Translations under genes and position numbers: made by a program
The notes under the pieces: model-generated
Told to the model about the DNA's origin: nothing
Databases searched by the model: none
Seen by the model: the letters and a program-made list of their open reading frames with translations, nothing else
Shown here: positions 35,908 through 44,696 of the stretch, in pieces
Layout of the letters: each line of letters opens with the position of its first letter
How positions within the stretch are numbered: the first letter of the stretch is position 1
Assembly: GCF_002746455.1 (NCBI RefSeq)
Contig: NZ_NWUW01000001.1
Span: 124,001-188,000, forward strand
From: Bacillus fungorum
GTDB taxonomy: Bacteria; Bacillota; Bacilli; Bacillales; Bacillaceae_G
Direction of reading: 5' to 3'
Length of the DNA stretch: 64,000 nucleotides

Positions 35908-36460
35908 AAATAAGAATATAGTGATTCTCTTTAGATGCTCCAGGAACACATTCTCCTTATTTACAATAAAAAAGTACACGAAGACAGGCACTCTGTGTAC
36001 TAATCCAATATATGTATTTCTTAATAAAAATCGTTTTTAAAAATTTTCCCATATAGGTAAATAGCCTGTATAAAGGGCTTTATAACATTCAAAAAATTAT
36101 ATCTTTACGAAAAGCTTTACCCTATTAATCAAAAGAACCTTTTTCTATTTCTATTATACATAAATAGAAAAACGATACTTTATTTTGTGGCGTGTGGCTC
36201 TCTATAATTAATTTTATTGTTTTTTAAAGGACTTTATTATTTGTGAACATTATCTTTTCTTAAGTGAATTATATTTATATCTATTAGTAAAAACTATGTG
36301 AACGAAGAAAGCCTTCAGAAAATCTGAGGGGTTTCTAGATACATTAAATACTAATAGGGGTATCACCTCATCGCTATAGAATTGGGATAAATTTGTATCT
36401 AAATAATATGAAAAGCGCTATTATTTTTTTAGAAATATACAGAAAGGATGGCGTTTTTAT
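35908..36460. other. Spacer with minus-strand terminator and hairpin
   Basis: No gene is supported in this 550-base AT-rich stretch. A terminator on the minus strand lies at 35967-36001 and a GAAAGCCTTCAG/CTGAGGGGTTTC hairpin at about 36307-36338. Both are near the left edge of the second recombinase relic. Confidence 0.4.
35967..36001 (-). terminator. Minus-strand terminator upstream of the LytTR operon
   Basis: AGTACAC...GTGTACT stem followed on the minus strand by six T. No gene on that strand precedes it, so it may end a small RNA, a leader transcript or a remnant. Confidence 0.5.
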
Positions 36461-36945
36461 ATGAGTCTATCAACTTCTGATGAATTACAATTATTTTCTA
36501 AAGAATTACAGCTGCTTCTTAGTAAACTAGGAAAAGGTGATAAATTAGTTGTTTATAAGTTAGACAGATTAGGCAGAACCATGCACCAATTAGCTAATTT
36601 ATTGCAGGAATTTAATGAAAAAGGAATTAATTTTGTATCTATTAAAGATGTTATTGATACATCAACTACAATGGGACAATTTTTATTTCATATATTCGGT
36701 GCTGTGGCTGAAATGGAACGGGCAGTTATTAATGAGCGCGTTGTCAGCGGTGTTGCTGCAGCAAAGGCAAGAGGAAGAGAAGGTGGCAGAAAAAAGGCAC
36801 ATACTCCACAACAAATTGAAGGTATGATGGAAATGCTATCTTCTGGTAAAAATAAAAAAGAAGTTTGTGAAATGTTTGATGTAGCTAGGTGACTTTATAC
36901 TGTTACATAAAAGAATATGAAACGAATACTAAACAATTAAAGTAG
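36461..36945 (+). pseudogene. Second serine recombinase relic, truncated at both ends
   Basis: The readable part contains VVYKLDRLGRT, then FLFHIFGAVAEMERAVI and AAAKARGREGGRKKA, typical of the resolvase catalytic domain and linker. The N-terminal catalytic serine segment is missing and replaced by an unrelated start (MSLSTSDELQLF). The 3' end has lost one base: FDVAR runs into TGA, whereas a one-base shift would continue TLY as in the HTH, ending at TAG 36945. It is therefore a non-functional remnant. Confidence 0.75.
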
Positions 36946-37005
36946 CAAATATGCTGCTTTTTTATTTTATAAAGAAAAAAGGAATCTCGAAAGATCCCTT
37001 TTACA

Positions 37006-37227
37006 TTACACTGTCTTATAATTCTTATTTTTAATCCTATTCTTAGTATCCATAAATGCGGCGAAAGTCGCTATAGCACCACCTAAATCATAGACTTGGA
37101 ATTTGTGGTCAAAAGCTAAACCTGTAATAAAATTGTAGCTGTACACAAAACAAGTAACACTGAACAACCATAGCAGGAACTTTAAATCTTTTAAGCTCAA
37201 TCTATAATTCTTAATTTTTTTCCACAT
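37006..37227 (-). CDS. Small membrane protein
   Basis: A 73-residue protein with two hydrophobic segments (about residues 16-36 and 45-60) and basic ends. ATG 37227 is nine bases after AGGAG; a TTG closer to that site is excluded. Unrecognised, paired with another small membrane gene 18 bases upstream. Confidence 0.5.
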   Translation of the reverse strand: MWKKIKNYRLSLKDLKFLLWLFSVTCFVYSYNFITGLAFDHKFQVYDLGGAIATFAAFMDTKNRIKNKNYKTV

Positions 37228-37245
37228 ATGTATCAACTCCTATTG

Positions 37246-37443
37246 TTATGAGGTTCTGTAGTTTTTCTTTTTAAAATCACGCATGTTTAGGATAAAGAAT
37301 AGAAGGAAGATAACAGCTGCGATGCCATTAATCCAGTAGTGTGTGCGCTCCGTTGTGAATCCCTCATAGAAGGAATAGGCATTCCAAATTATAAGAAGTA
37401 CTGAACAGACAGTAGAGATCATTAATGAGCCAAAACTTCTCAT
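37246..37443 (-). CDS. Small two-span membrane protein
   Basis: A 65-residue protein with spans at about residues 6-26 and 38-54 and a Lys-rich C-terminus. ATG 37443 follows GAGGTG by six bases. Upstream gene of the pair with the preceding small membrane protein. Confidence 0.5.
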   Translation of the reverse strand: MRSFGSLMISTVCSVLLIIWNAYSFYEGFTTERTHYWINGIAAVIFLLFFILNMRDFKKKNYRTS

Positions 37444-37521
37444 GATTTTCACCTCGATTCAAAATGTTAGAACTTATTTAAAATTCTACATTTAAATAAA
37501 TAGATTTACAAGAAGAGGAAT

Positions 37522-37553
37522 AAAAAAAGAACCCGCTGAAGTTCGGGTCCTTT
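37522..37553 (-). terminator. Minus-strand terminator without an obvious gene
   Basis: GGACCCGAAC and GTTCGGGTCC-type stem (GAACCCGC on the other arm) followed on the minus strand by seven T. No intact minus-strand gene ends here. Confidence 0.5.
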
Positions 37554-37640
37554 CAGAAGTGATGATGTTTTCTCGGCTTAGGAACTGAGAAAATACAAAA
37601 ATATAATACATCTAGTTTTAGAAAATTTCAAGACTAAATT

Positions 37641-37796
37641 AGGGATTACCGCGAGGTGTCTGAAATTCTCAAAGAACGTGTTATTTCTATTCATCCAAAA
37701 ACTATCATGCGCTGGGTTCATAAATATGGGAATCTTATCTATCAAATTTGGAAGAAGAAAAACAAAAACACATTGTTATCTTGGCGTTTGGATGAA
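37641..37796 (+). mobile_element. IS6-family (IS240-type) transposase fragment
   Basis: The frame reads DYREVSEILKERVISIHP, then TIMRWVHKYGNLIYQIW and SWRLDE. These match the N-terminal HTH and spacer of IS6-family transposases, ending just before the first catalytic Asp region. The 3' part of the gene is missing, and I see no terminal inverted repeats. Confidence 0.75.
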
Positions 37797-38139
37797 GAGC
37801 GTAAATATGACTATAGGGTAGATGAAGAAATGAGTGAAGTAGGTGGGGATCTGAAGTAAACTGGGTCTCTTACTCGTTTTGGGTAATTCTCTTCTTTTCA
37901 GCAGTACCCGAATTAGAACAAAATAGATGTTCGAGAGTCTATATAATTGTTATATTTTTACATGATTTTCGAAAGACGAAAGACCTAGCCATACAAATCC
38001 AGTAAACAATGACAGTTGTTTTGAACAGCATGAAGCCGCATTCTCTTGTTGAAAAATGCGGCTGTTTCAAAAAGTCGTTTGTTTTAATTTCGTTATTTTA
38101 TTCATTTTCTTAAGTTGATGGCTATAGGTAACGCTCCTT
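37797..38139. other. Spacer between IS fragment and the LacI gene
   Basis: No gene is supported. A stem AGCCGCATT...AATGCGGCT lies at about 38033-38067, and a CTTAAGTTGATGG motif near 38106-38123 is the reverse of the CCATCAACTTAAG seen at 27965. Confidence 0.4.
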
Positions 38140-39117
38140 TTAGACAGTATCTCGCTCAATTAAATGGAATGAAAGTTCTTTTGCGTTCCCGACAATTTGC
38201 TCGCTTTGAGTCTGTTTATGGAATAAAGAAAACGCATGTGAGCCCATTTCGAGGCCGGGATGTTCAATTGTTGAAATTTCTAACGCCTTTGAAATTTCAT
38301 GATTATCAAATCCGAGGATAGCAAGGTCTTCGGGTACTCGAAGACCTTGTTTTCGAGCCTCTGTTAATAAACCAGCTGCAACTTGATCATTCGCTGTAAA
38401 AATAGCGGTTGGACGATTTTCCATGTTTAAAATACGATGGAGTATTTGTGCACCGTCTTGCATTGTATAGCATTGATGAAAAATCCATTCGGGATGTAAC
38501 GTTTTGCCTTCGTTACGAAGTGTATCAGCAAACGCTTTTTCACGTTCCATGGAATTTACACTTGTTTTTCTTGCTAAACAAATCCCGATTTTTTCATGGC
38601 CTTTATTGAGCAAATAGGCGGTGCCGAGACGGAAGCCTTCATAATGATCTACGTAGACGGATGAAATGAGGGGATGCTTCATTTTTTCGCATGAAATAAT
38701 AGGAGCAAATGTTGCGAAAGGTTCAATTTGTCCCCATGAACTCGTTCGAGAACAAATAATCATTCCGTCAAATTGTTTCATTTTCATCATTTCAAGAACA
38801 CGAATTTCTTCAATACTATCGTAATTCGTTTGACATAAATTAATGTGATATCCAGCTGCTAACGCTTCGTTTCCGATTCCTTCAATAATGGTACTGAAGT
38901 ATGGAAGGTTAATGAAAGGGAGCATAACACCGATCGTATATGTTTTTCCCTTTATTAAATGAATAGCATTTATATTTTTTGCATAGTTCAATTCTTCAAC
39001 AGCATCTAGAACGCGCTTACGTTTTTCTTCTTTTACGTAAGGGTGATTATTAAGAACGCGAGAAACAGTTGATATGGATACACCAGCGGTTCTTGCAATT
39101 TGTTTTATATTGGCCAT
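38140..39117 (-). CDS. LacI-family transcriptional regulator
   Basis: A 325-residue repressor. The N-terminal HTH (IKQIARTAGVSISTVSRVLN) and hinge are followed by a periplasmic-binding-protein-like sugar-effector domain (about residues 60-325). ATG 39117 is six bases after GAGGTG. A palindrome TGAAAAGCTTTTCA lies upstream at 39178-39191. There are no sugar genes nearby, so its target may be distant or only itself. Confidence 0.82.
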   Translation of the reverse strand: MANIKQIARTAGVSISTVSRVLNNHPYVKEEKRKRVLDAVEELNYAKNINAIHLIKGKTYTIGVMLPFINLPYFSTIIEGIGNEALAAGYHINLCQTNYDSIEEIRVLEMMKMKQFDGMIICSRTSSWGQIEPFATFAPIISCEKMKHPLISSVYVDHYEGFRLGTAYLLNKGHEKIGICLARKTSVNSMEREKAFADTLRNEGKTLHPEWIFHQCYTMQDGAQILHRILNMENRPTAIFTANDQVAAGLLTEARKQGLRVPEDLAILGFDNHEISKALEISTIEHPGLEMGSHAFSLFHKQTQSEQIVGNAKELSFHLIERDTV

Positions 39118-39177
39118 ATGTATCACCTCTTTCCCTTATTATAAAGGGAAAATAATAAGAATGAAAAAATCTTGACC

Positions 39178-39191
39178 TGAAAAGCTTTTCA
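39178..39191. promoter_or_regulatory. LacI-type operator palindrome
   Basis: TGAAAAGCTTTTCA is a perfect 14-base palindrome, upstream of a TTTTCA/TATAAT promoter (18-base spacer) on the minus strand. It lies about 60-75 bases before the LacI-type start and is a likely autoregulatory site. Confidence 0.55.
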
Positions 39192-39326
39192 CAAACTATG
39201 TTATAAATAAGGCTTCCTTTTTATTCGCGTAACCTTTTTATTTGGGCGTGAGAATGATAGGGCCTTTTTTATTTACAAAAAAGTTTTGTCAAAATGTGTG
39301 AGAATAACGTGGAACGTTTTCAAATG

Positions 39327-39357
39327 AAAAACTAGCTGAATCATTCAGCTAGTTTTT
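39327..39357 (-). terminator. Terminator of yqhL
   Basis: AAAACTAGCTGAA and TTCAGCTAGTTTT form a hairpin with a TTTTT tail, just downstream of the minus-strand stop codon. Confidence 0.8.
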
Positions 39358-39365
39358 GTATGTTA

Positions 39366-39749
39366 TTATTTCTTTTTAATTTTTCCAGTCCACGTTTTGA
39401 ATCCACCTTGTAATTGGTAGAAATCTTTGTAGCCTTGTTTCTTTAAGTATTGAGCTGCACGACCTGTACGGAATCCGCTTTGGCAGTATAAGTAAACAGG
39501 TTGATCTTGACGAAGTTCTTTATGGCGAAGGCGAATTTGTGATAACGGAATGTTACGTGCGCCTAAAATATGCCCTGCGTTATATTCGTCTGCTTCGCGA
39601 ATATCGATAAGCTGAGCTTTACGGTAGCCAGCGCGAAATTCTTCTTCTGTAAGAGTTTTAATTAATTTTTTCTGATAGAAATACATCCATACAGTGTAGC
39701 CGATGAACGCTACGATTACGGCTAATAAAATAATCCAAGTTGTTGACAC
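39366..39749 (-). CDS. yqhL: Rhodanese-domain protein YqhL
   Basis: A 127-residue protein with an N-terminal membrane anchor (about residues 5-24) and a rhodanese domain. The active-site Cys89 sits in YLYCQSGFRTG. It probably carries sulphane sulphur at the membrane. Orthologue of B. subtilis YqhL, which in that species lies next to gcvPB. Confidence 0.85.
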   Translation of the reverse strand: MSTTWIILLAVIVAFIGYTVWMYFYQKKLIKTLTEEEFRAGYRKAQLIDIREADEYNAGHILGARNIPLSQIRLRHKELRQDQPVYLYCQSGFRTGRAAQYLKKQGYKDFYQLQGGFKTWTGKIKKK

Positions 39750-39919
39750 GATTCTATCGCTCCCTTTTTTCTTATCCTACTTTCAATATTATAATGCCCG
39801 TATGTATTTATGCAACAGATTCATTTGCATATAAGAAGAAATTTCGTATTCTTTCACAAATTTTGTCGAATTTGGTAGACTAGAGAATGTGAAAAATAAT
39901 TGGTTATATGAGGTGCAGG

Positions 39920-40756
39920 ATGGGAAAAGAAAAATGGTGTTATATTAACTCTGGTCAATGTTCACCGGCATTTAATATGGCGTTAGATGAATGTTTATTA
40001 AATTGGCAAAGTGAAAAGAAAATGCCACCAACCATTCGTTTTTATGAATGGGAAGTACCAACATTAACAGTTGGATATTTCCAGCGTGTTGAAAAAGATA
40101 TTAATATGGATGTAGTTAACGAAAAGAAATATGGATTCGTTCGTCGTCAAACAGGCGGCAGGGGTGTACTACATGATAAAGAATTAACGTACAGTGTTAT
40201 TGTGTCTGAAGATCATCCAAATATGCCAAAAACAGTTACAGAAGCGTATCGCGTTATTTCGCAAGGTTTACTGGACGGTTTTAAAGCATTAGGGTTAGAA
40301 GCGTATTATGCAGTTCCAAAAACAGAAGCAGATCGTGAAAATTTAAAAAATCCACGTTCAGGTGTATGCTTTGATGCACCGTCTTGGTATGAAATTGTAG
40401 TAGAAGGCAGAAAAATCGCAGGTAGTGCACAAACACGTCAAAAAGGTGTTATTTTACAGCACGGATCGATTCCGTTAGAAATAGATTTAGATGAATTATA
40501 CGATCTGTTTTTATTCCCGAATGAACGTGTAAAAGAACGTATGAAGAGTATGTTTTCTTCTAAAGCGGTAGCAATTAATGAATTAACAGACCGTACGTTT
40601 ACAATCGAGCAGTTAATTAAAGCGTTTGAGGTTGGGTTTGAAAAAGGATTAGATGTAGAGCTTGTTCCGTATGAATTAACAGAAGAACAGTTACATGAAG
40701 TGCAAACATTAGCAAAAGAGAAGTATGAAAGTAAAGAATGGAATTATAAAAAATAA
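39920..40756 (+). CDS. lipM: Octanoyl-[acyl carrier protein]:protein N-octanoyltransferase LipM
   Basis: A 278-residue enzyme that moves octanoate from ACP to the glycine cleavage H-protein, the first step of lipoate synthesis. The catalytic Cys150 in SGVCF is at the position known for B. subtilis LipM. It fits functionally with the gcv genes upstream. ATG 39920 follows GAGGTGCAGG; an upstream ATG in frame (39908) is less likely. It has its own terminator. Confidence 0.92.
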   Translation: MGKEKWCYINSGQCSPAFNMALDECLLNWQSEKKMPPTIRFYEWEVPTLTVGYFQRVEKDINMDVVNEKKYGFVRRQTGGRGVLHDKELTYSVIVSEDHPNMPKTVTEAYRVISQGLLDGFKALGLEAYYAVPKTEADRENLKNPRSGVCFDAPSWYEIVVEGRKIAGSAQTRQKGVILQHGSIPLEIDLDELYDLFLFPNERVKERMKSMFSSKAVAINELTDRTFTIEQLIKAFEVGFEKGLDVELVPYELTEEQLHEVQTLAKEKYESKEWNYKK

Positions 40757-40787
40757 GAGGTGGCAATCGCCCCCTCTTATTTTTTTA
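40751..40787. terminator. Bidirectional terminator
   Basis: AAATAAGAGG and CCTCTTATTT stem with a GGCAATCGCC inner stem between convergent lipM and the minus-strand gene. Confidence 0.75.
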
Positions 40788-41633
40788 TAGTAAATTAAGT
40801 ACTTTTTCTACTTTGATTCCTTTATCTTGTAAAGAACGAAGGCGATTTACAACGTCCATAATTTCTTTGTCAAATGTAACGCTAATACCTTGGCTTTGTA
40901 GTTCTTCTTTTAAGCTTTCAATAGAATCATCTATGTCGATGCCAAGCTCGTAATCTTGACAAACTTCAATTGTCTTTTTCACGAGTTTCACATAATTTTC
41001 TTGTAGTTTTGAATTTGTTTCAGTCATAGCAGGTTGCTTCGGTTTTGCAGGCGCGACCGGTGCTGTCTCTTGCTTTGTAACTGCAGTTGGTACTTCTCGT
41101 TTCACAGGTGCTGGAGTAGATAATTCCACAGCTGCTTCTACACTTACTGGCTTCGGTGTCGGTGCCGGAGTAGGTTTCGGTGTTGGTGCTGTAGCAGGTG
41201 TTTCCACACGCGTAACAGGCCTTGGAGCAGGTGCAACTGCTTTTGGAGCTTCTACAACTACTTCTTTTTTCGGAGTAGCTTCTACAACTGTTTCTTCTTG
41301 TTCAGCAGCCTCTTTATTTTCTTTACTCCACATAACGCGTTCTATTTCTAGAGAAACATTGTTTTTGTTCATCGCTGTTAATGTAACTTTACCAACTTCA
41401 GCGTTCCCAGTGAAATCAACAATTTTATAAATAACACTCTTGTTCCAATCCACGTTTCCGCTCAAAAATAATTCTTCGTTACATTTCGGCGTTAAGCCCT
41501 CGATTTTAATTTCTGCGTTTACACCGTTTTCACTATATACCATAATTAGCGAAGCATTTACATCTTCGTCTGCTAACATTAGTTCACGTACCATTTTGCC
41601 GGTGCGTACTTGCGTTTTCTTCTTAACTGACAT
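40785..41633 (-). CDS. Hypothetical protein with a proline-rich linker
   Basis: A 282-residue protein. The N-terminal part (about 1-110) is a charged, alternating-strand domain. Residues about 125-205 are a Pro/Ala/Thr-rich, low-complexity linker with repeated PTP and PAP units. A charged, helical C-terminal part (210-282) follows. There is no signal peptide. The ATG is preceded by GAGAGGAG. I do not recognise it; a surface or tethering role for the linker is conjecture. Confidence 0.55.
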   Translation of the reverse strand: MSVKKKTQVRTGKMVRELMLADEDVNASLIMVYSENGVNAEIKIEGLTPKCNEELFLSGNVDWNKSVIYKIVDFTGNAEVGKVTLTAMNKNNVSLEIERVMWSKENKEAAEQEETVVEATPKKEVVVEAPKAVAPAPRPVTRVETPATAPTPKPTPAPTPKPVSVEAAVELSTPAPVKREVPTAVTKQETAPVAPAKPKQPAMTETNSKLQENYVKLVKKTIEVCQDYELGIDIDDSIESLKEELQSQGISVTFDKEIMDVVNRLRSLQDKGIKVEKVLNLL

Positions 41634-41807
41634 CTAATTTCTCCTCTCAAAAATTCAGTAATAATAAAAAAATCGTATAACGAAAAATAATTGCTCACGA
41701 AGATTTATGATACCGATAATAAAAGCATCACGTCAACAATTAACTTTAATTATTTTGCATTTTTCTTATTTTCTTTATGAAATTTTTCAATTTGTAAAAT
41801 TAGACAG

Positions 41808-41837
41808 AAGAAAAACAGCCTTTTGAAGGGCTGTTAA
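41808..41837 (-). terminator. Minus-strand hairpin with T run upstream of the linker protein
   Basis: AACAGCC and GGGCTGTT pair; on the minus strand TTTTT follows. No minus-strand gene precedes it, so it may be a leader terminator. Confidence 0.4.
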
Positions 41838-41904
41838 AACGTGGAAAACTTTAATGCGTGTTAATTTTTAAACGTTTCCCATACTAACAAGAGGAGGGAA
41901 GCAT

Positions 41905-42930
41905 ATGAAACCGTTTATGCCAAAACTTGTTTACTTTGAACCGAAGGCACTTGAATATCCGCTTGGAAAAGAGTTGTATGAGAAGTTTACAAAGATGGGA
42001 TTAGAAATTCGTGAAACAACATCCCATAATCAAATTCGGAATTTGCCGGGTGAAAATGATTTGCAAAAGTATCGTAATGCAAAAGCAACGCTTGTCGTTG
42101 GGGTGAGGAAGACATTAAAGTTTGATACGTCAAAACCGTCAGCTGAATATGCAATTCCGCTTGCAACAGGATGTATGGGACATTGTCATTATTGTTATTT
42201 GCAAACGACACTTGGGAGTAAGCCTTACGTTCGTGTGTATGTTAATCTTGATGAAATATTTGAGAAGGCAAAGCAATATATGGATGAAAGAGCACCTGAA
42301 ATAACAAGGTTTGAAGCTGCTTGTACATCAGATATCGTTGGAATTGATCATTTAACACATGCATTAAAGCGGGCGATTGAATTCATTGGAGAAAGTGAGC
42401 ATGGGCGTTTACGTTTCGTTACGAAATATTCGCACGTTGATCATTTATTAGATGCAAAACATAATGGGAAAACTCGTTTCAGGTTTAGTATTAATTCACG
42501 GTATGTAATTAAAAATTTTGAGCCGGGGACATCACCGTTTGAAGAACGAATTGAAGCGGCTCGTAAAGTAGCAGGCGCGGGTTATCCACTTGGCTTTATA
42601 GTTGCGCCACTTTATATGCATGAAGGGTGGGAAGAAGGATACCGTGAACTATTTGAACGACTGTACAATGCGTTAAAAGATTTGTCGATACCGAATTTAA
42701 CATTTGAATTAATTCAGCATCGCTTTACAAAACCAGCAAAAAAGGTCATTCAAGAGCGTTATCCGAATACGAAGCTTGAAATGGATGAAGAGAAGCGTAA
42801 ATATAAATGGGGACGATACGGCATCGGGAAATACGTATATAAAAAAGATGATGCGGAAGTATTGGAAGAAACGATAAGAGGTTATATATATGAGTTTTTT
42901 CCTGATGCAGAAATACAATACTTTACTTAA
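41905..42930 (+). CDS. splB: Spore photoproduct lyase SplB
   Basis: A 341-residue radical-SAM enzyme that repairs the spore photoproduct (5-thyminyl-5,6-dihydrothymine) during germination. The cluster ligands are Cys90, Cys94 and Cys97 in CMGHCHYC. Cys140 (AACTSD) is the hydrogen-donor cysteine of SplB. The start follows GAGGAGG. A CATACTA near 41880-41886 fits the sigma-G -10 element, consistent with forespore expression. It ends before mntR with a gap of about 140 bases. Confidence 0.93.
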   Translation: MKPFMPKLVYFEPKALEYPLGKELYEKFTKMGLEIRETTSHNQIRNLPGENDLQKYRNAKATLVVGVRKTLKFDTSKPSAEYAIPLATGCMGHCHYCYLQTTLGSKPYVRVYVNLDEIFEKAKQYMDERAPEITRFEAACTSDIVGIDHLTHALKRAIEFIGESEHGRLRFVTKYSHVDHLLDAKHNGKTRFRFSINSRYVIKNFEPGTSPFEERIEAARKVAGAGYPLGFIVAPLYMHEGWEEGYRELFERLYNALKDLSIPNLTFELIQHRFTKPAKKVIQERYPNTKLEMDEEKRKYKWGRYGIGKYVYKKDDAEVLEETIRGYIYEFFPDAEIQYFT

Positions 42931-42978
42931 AAGGAGTCTGTATACAAATACAGATTCTTTTTTGTTTTATATATTTAG

Positions 42979-43503
<525 letters not shown>

Positions 43504-43556
43504 GGGGAACGTATGTCGTTTCCTTTTTTATTTCGACTGAAAAGGATGGGAGAATT

Positions 43557-44219
43557 ATGAAAGCAATTATTTTTGATTTTGATGGATTAATTGTGGACAC
43601 AGAAACTATATGGTTTCACTCTTTCAGAGACGCCGTTCGTGAGAATGGTGGAGAGTTACCTTTAGAGGAATTTGCAAAATGTATTGGAACGACAGATGAT
43701 GTACTGTATGCATATTTAAATGACCAATTAAAAGAGAAGTTTAACAAGCATGCATTACAAGAAAAAGTGAAAACTTTACATAAAGAGAAAATGAAAATAC
43801 CAGAAGCTCGTGACGGGGTAAAAGAATACTTAGAAGAAGCGAAAGAAATGGGATTAAAAATCGCATTAGCTTCCAGTTCATCTAGAGAATGGGTTATTCC
43901 TTTTTTGGAAGAGCTACAAATTCGAGATTATTTTGAAGTAATTAAAACGAGAGAAGATGTTGAAAAGGTAAAACCAGATCCAGCACTTTATCGAATTGCG
44001 ATAGAAGATTTAGCGATTGATCCGTCTGAAGCGGTTGTATTTGAAGACTCGTTAAACGGATTGAAAGCAGCGATTGCAGCGGGGTTAACGTGCGTTGTTG
44101 TACCTAATGATGTGACAAGGAATTTACCATTTGAAAATCATCACCTTCGAATTGAAAGTATGAAAGATAAAAGTTTGAAAGAAGTGCTGCAAAATATAAA
44201 GAAAGACCGTATTTCCTAA
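43557..44219 (+). CDS. HAD-family phosphatase / phosphoglucomutase-like
   Basis: A 220-residue HAD hydrolase with the nucleophile motif DFDGLIVDTE (Asp7, Asp9), a cap domain in residues 15-85, motif II ASSSS near residue 112, the lysine of KPDP near 144, and motif IV FEDSLNG near 165. Sugar phosphates are typical substrates for this type, but the exact one is unknown. The start follows GGGAG. Confidence 0.82.
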   Translation: MKAIIFDFDGLIVDTETIWFHSFRDAVRENGGELPLEEFAKCIGTTDDVLYAYLNDQLKEKFNKHALQEKVKTLHKEKMKIPEARDGVKEYLEEAKEMGLKIALASSSSREWVIPFLEELQIRDYFEVIKTREDVEKVKPDPALYRIAIEDLAIDPSEAVVFEDSLNGLKAAIAAGLTCVVVPNDVTRNLPFENHHLRIESMKDKSLKEVLQNIKKDRIS

Positions 44220-44245
44220 AAGGAAGCACGGTCTTTCTTTTTGTT
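44201..44245. terminator. Bidirectional terminator overlapping both gene ends
   Basis: GAAAGACCGT..TTCCT and AGGAA..ACGGTCTTTC stem spans the stop codons of the HAD gene and of yqhP and is followed by T runs on either side. Confidence 0.75.
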
Positions 44246-44617
44246 TTTTTTGCCTTCAATGACAGTTAAATGAGATTGTTTTCTTTTTCGCTTCAAAGAA
44301 GAAGGATTCCCTTTTTTCCCTTTGTCATTAGAAGCGTTTGATTTAAAGAAAGAATTGCTTAGGGGTGCTACGTTTTGTTTCCCATGTTTGCGGTTCGATT
44401 GTTTTGCAGCACGCTTATATGAGCTTTGCGAATTTGCAGAACCACTAGAGTTTGTAAACATTTTGTAGAGTAAATAAAAGATACCAACGACAGCCAACAT
44501 GATACCAATATTTCTTAACACTCCCATTGGATCTGTAATGACAGATGAAACAAGGCCGAATATTGCTAATCCGATAATAAGCACAAATATAGCGAAAGTA
44601 AACGAACGACCGTTCAT
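44216..44617 (-). CDS. yqhP: YqhP-like membrane protein
   Basis: A 133-residue protein with two N-terminal membrane segments (about 5-25 and 33-52) and a long, basic, Ser/Lys-rich C-terminal tail. It matches the place and form of YqhP in B. subtilis. Function is unknown. ATG 44617 follows TAGGAGG. Confidence 0.75.
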   Translation of the reverse strand: MNGRSFTFAIFVLIIGLAIFGLVSSVITDPMGVLRNIGIMLAVVGIFYLLYKMFTNSSGSANSQSSYKRAAKQSNRKHGKQNVAPLSNSFFKSNASNDKGKKGNPSSLKRKRKQSHLTVIEGKKNKKKDRASF

Positions 44618-44696
44618 AAGGAACACCTCCTAAAAACATATATTAAAATTAGTATATTAACGATGAGGAAAGGAGTTGAACACCATTTTTAAATAA

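Noticed and set aside
37246-38139. A complete IS6 element
   Set aside because: Only the N-terminal transposase segment is readable; no DDE part or terminal inverted repeats are visible.
41855-41886. Full sigma-G promoter before splB
   Set aside because: The -10 CATACTA fits, but I could not find a convincing -35 at 17-18 bases, so only the -10 is noted.
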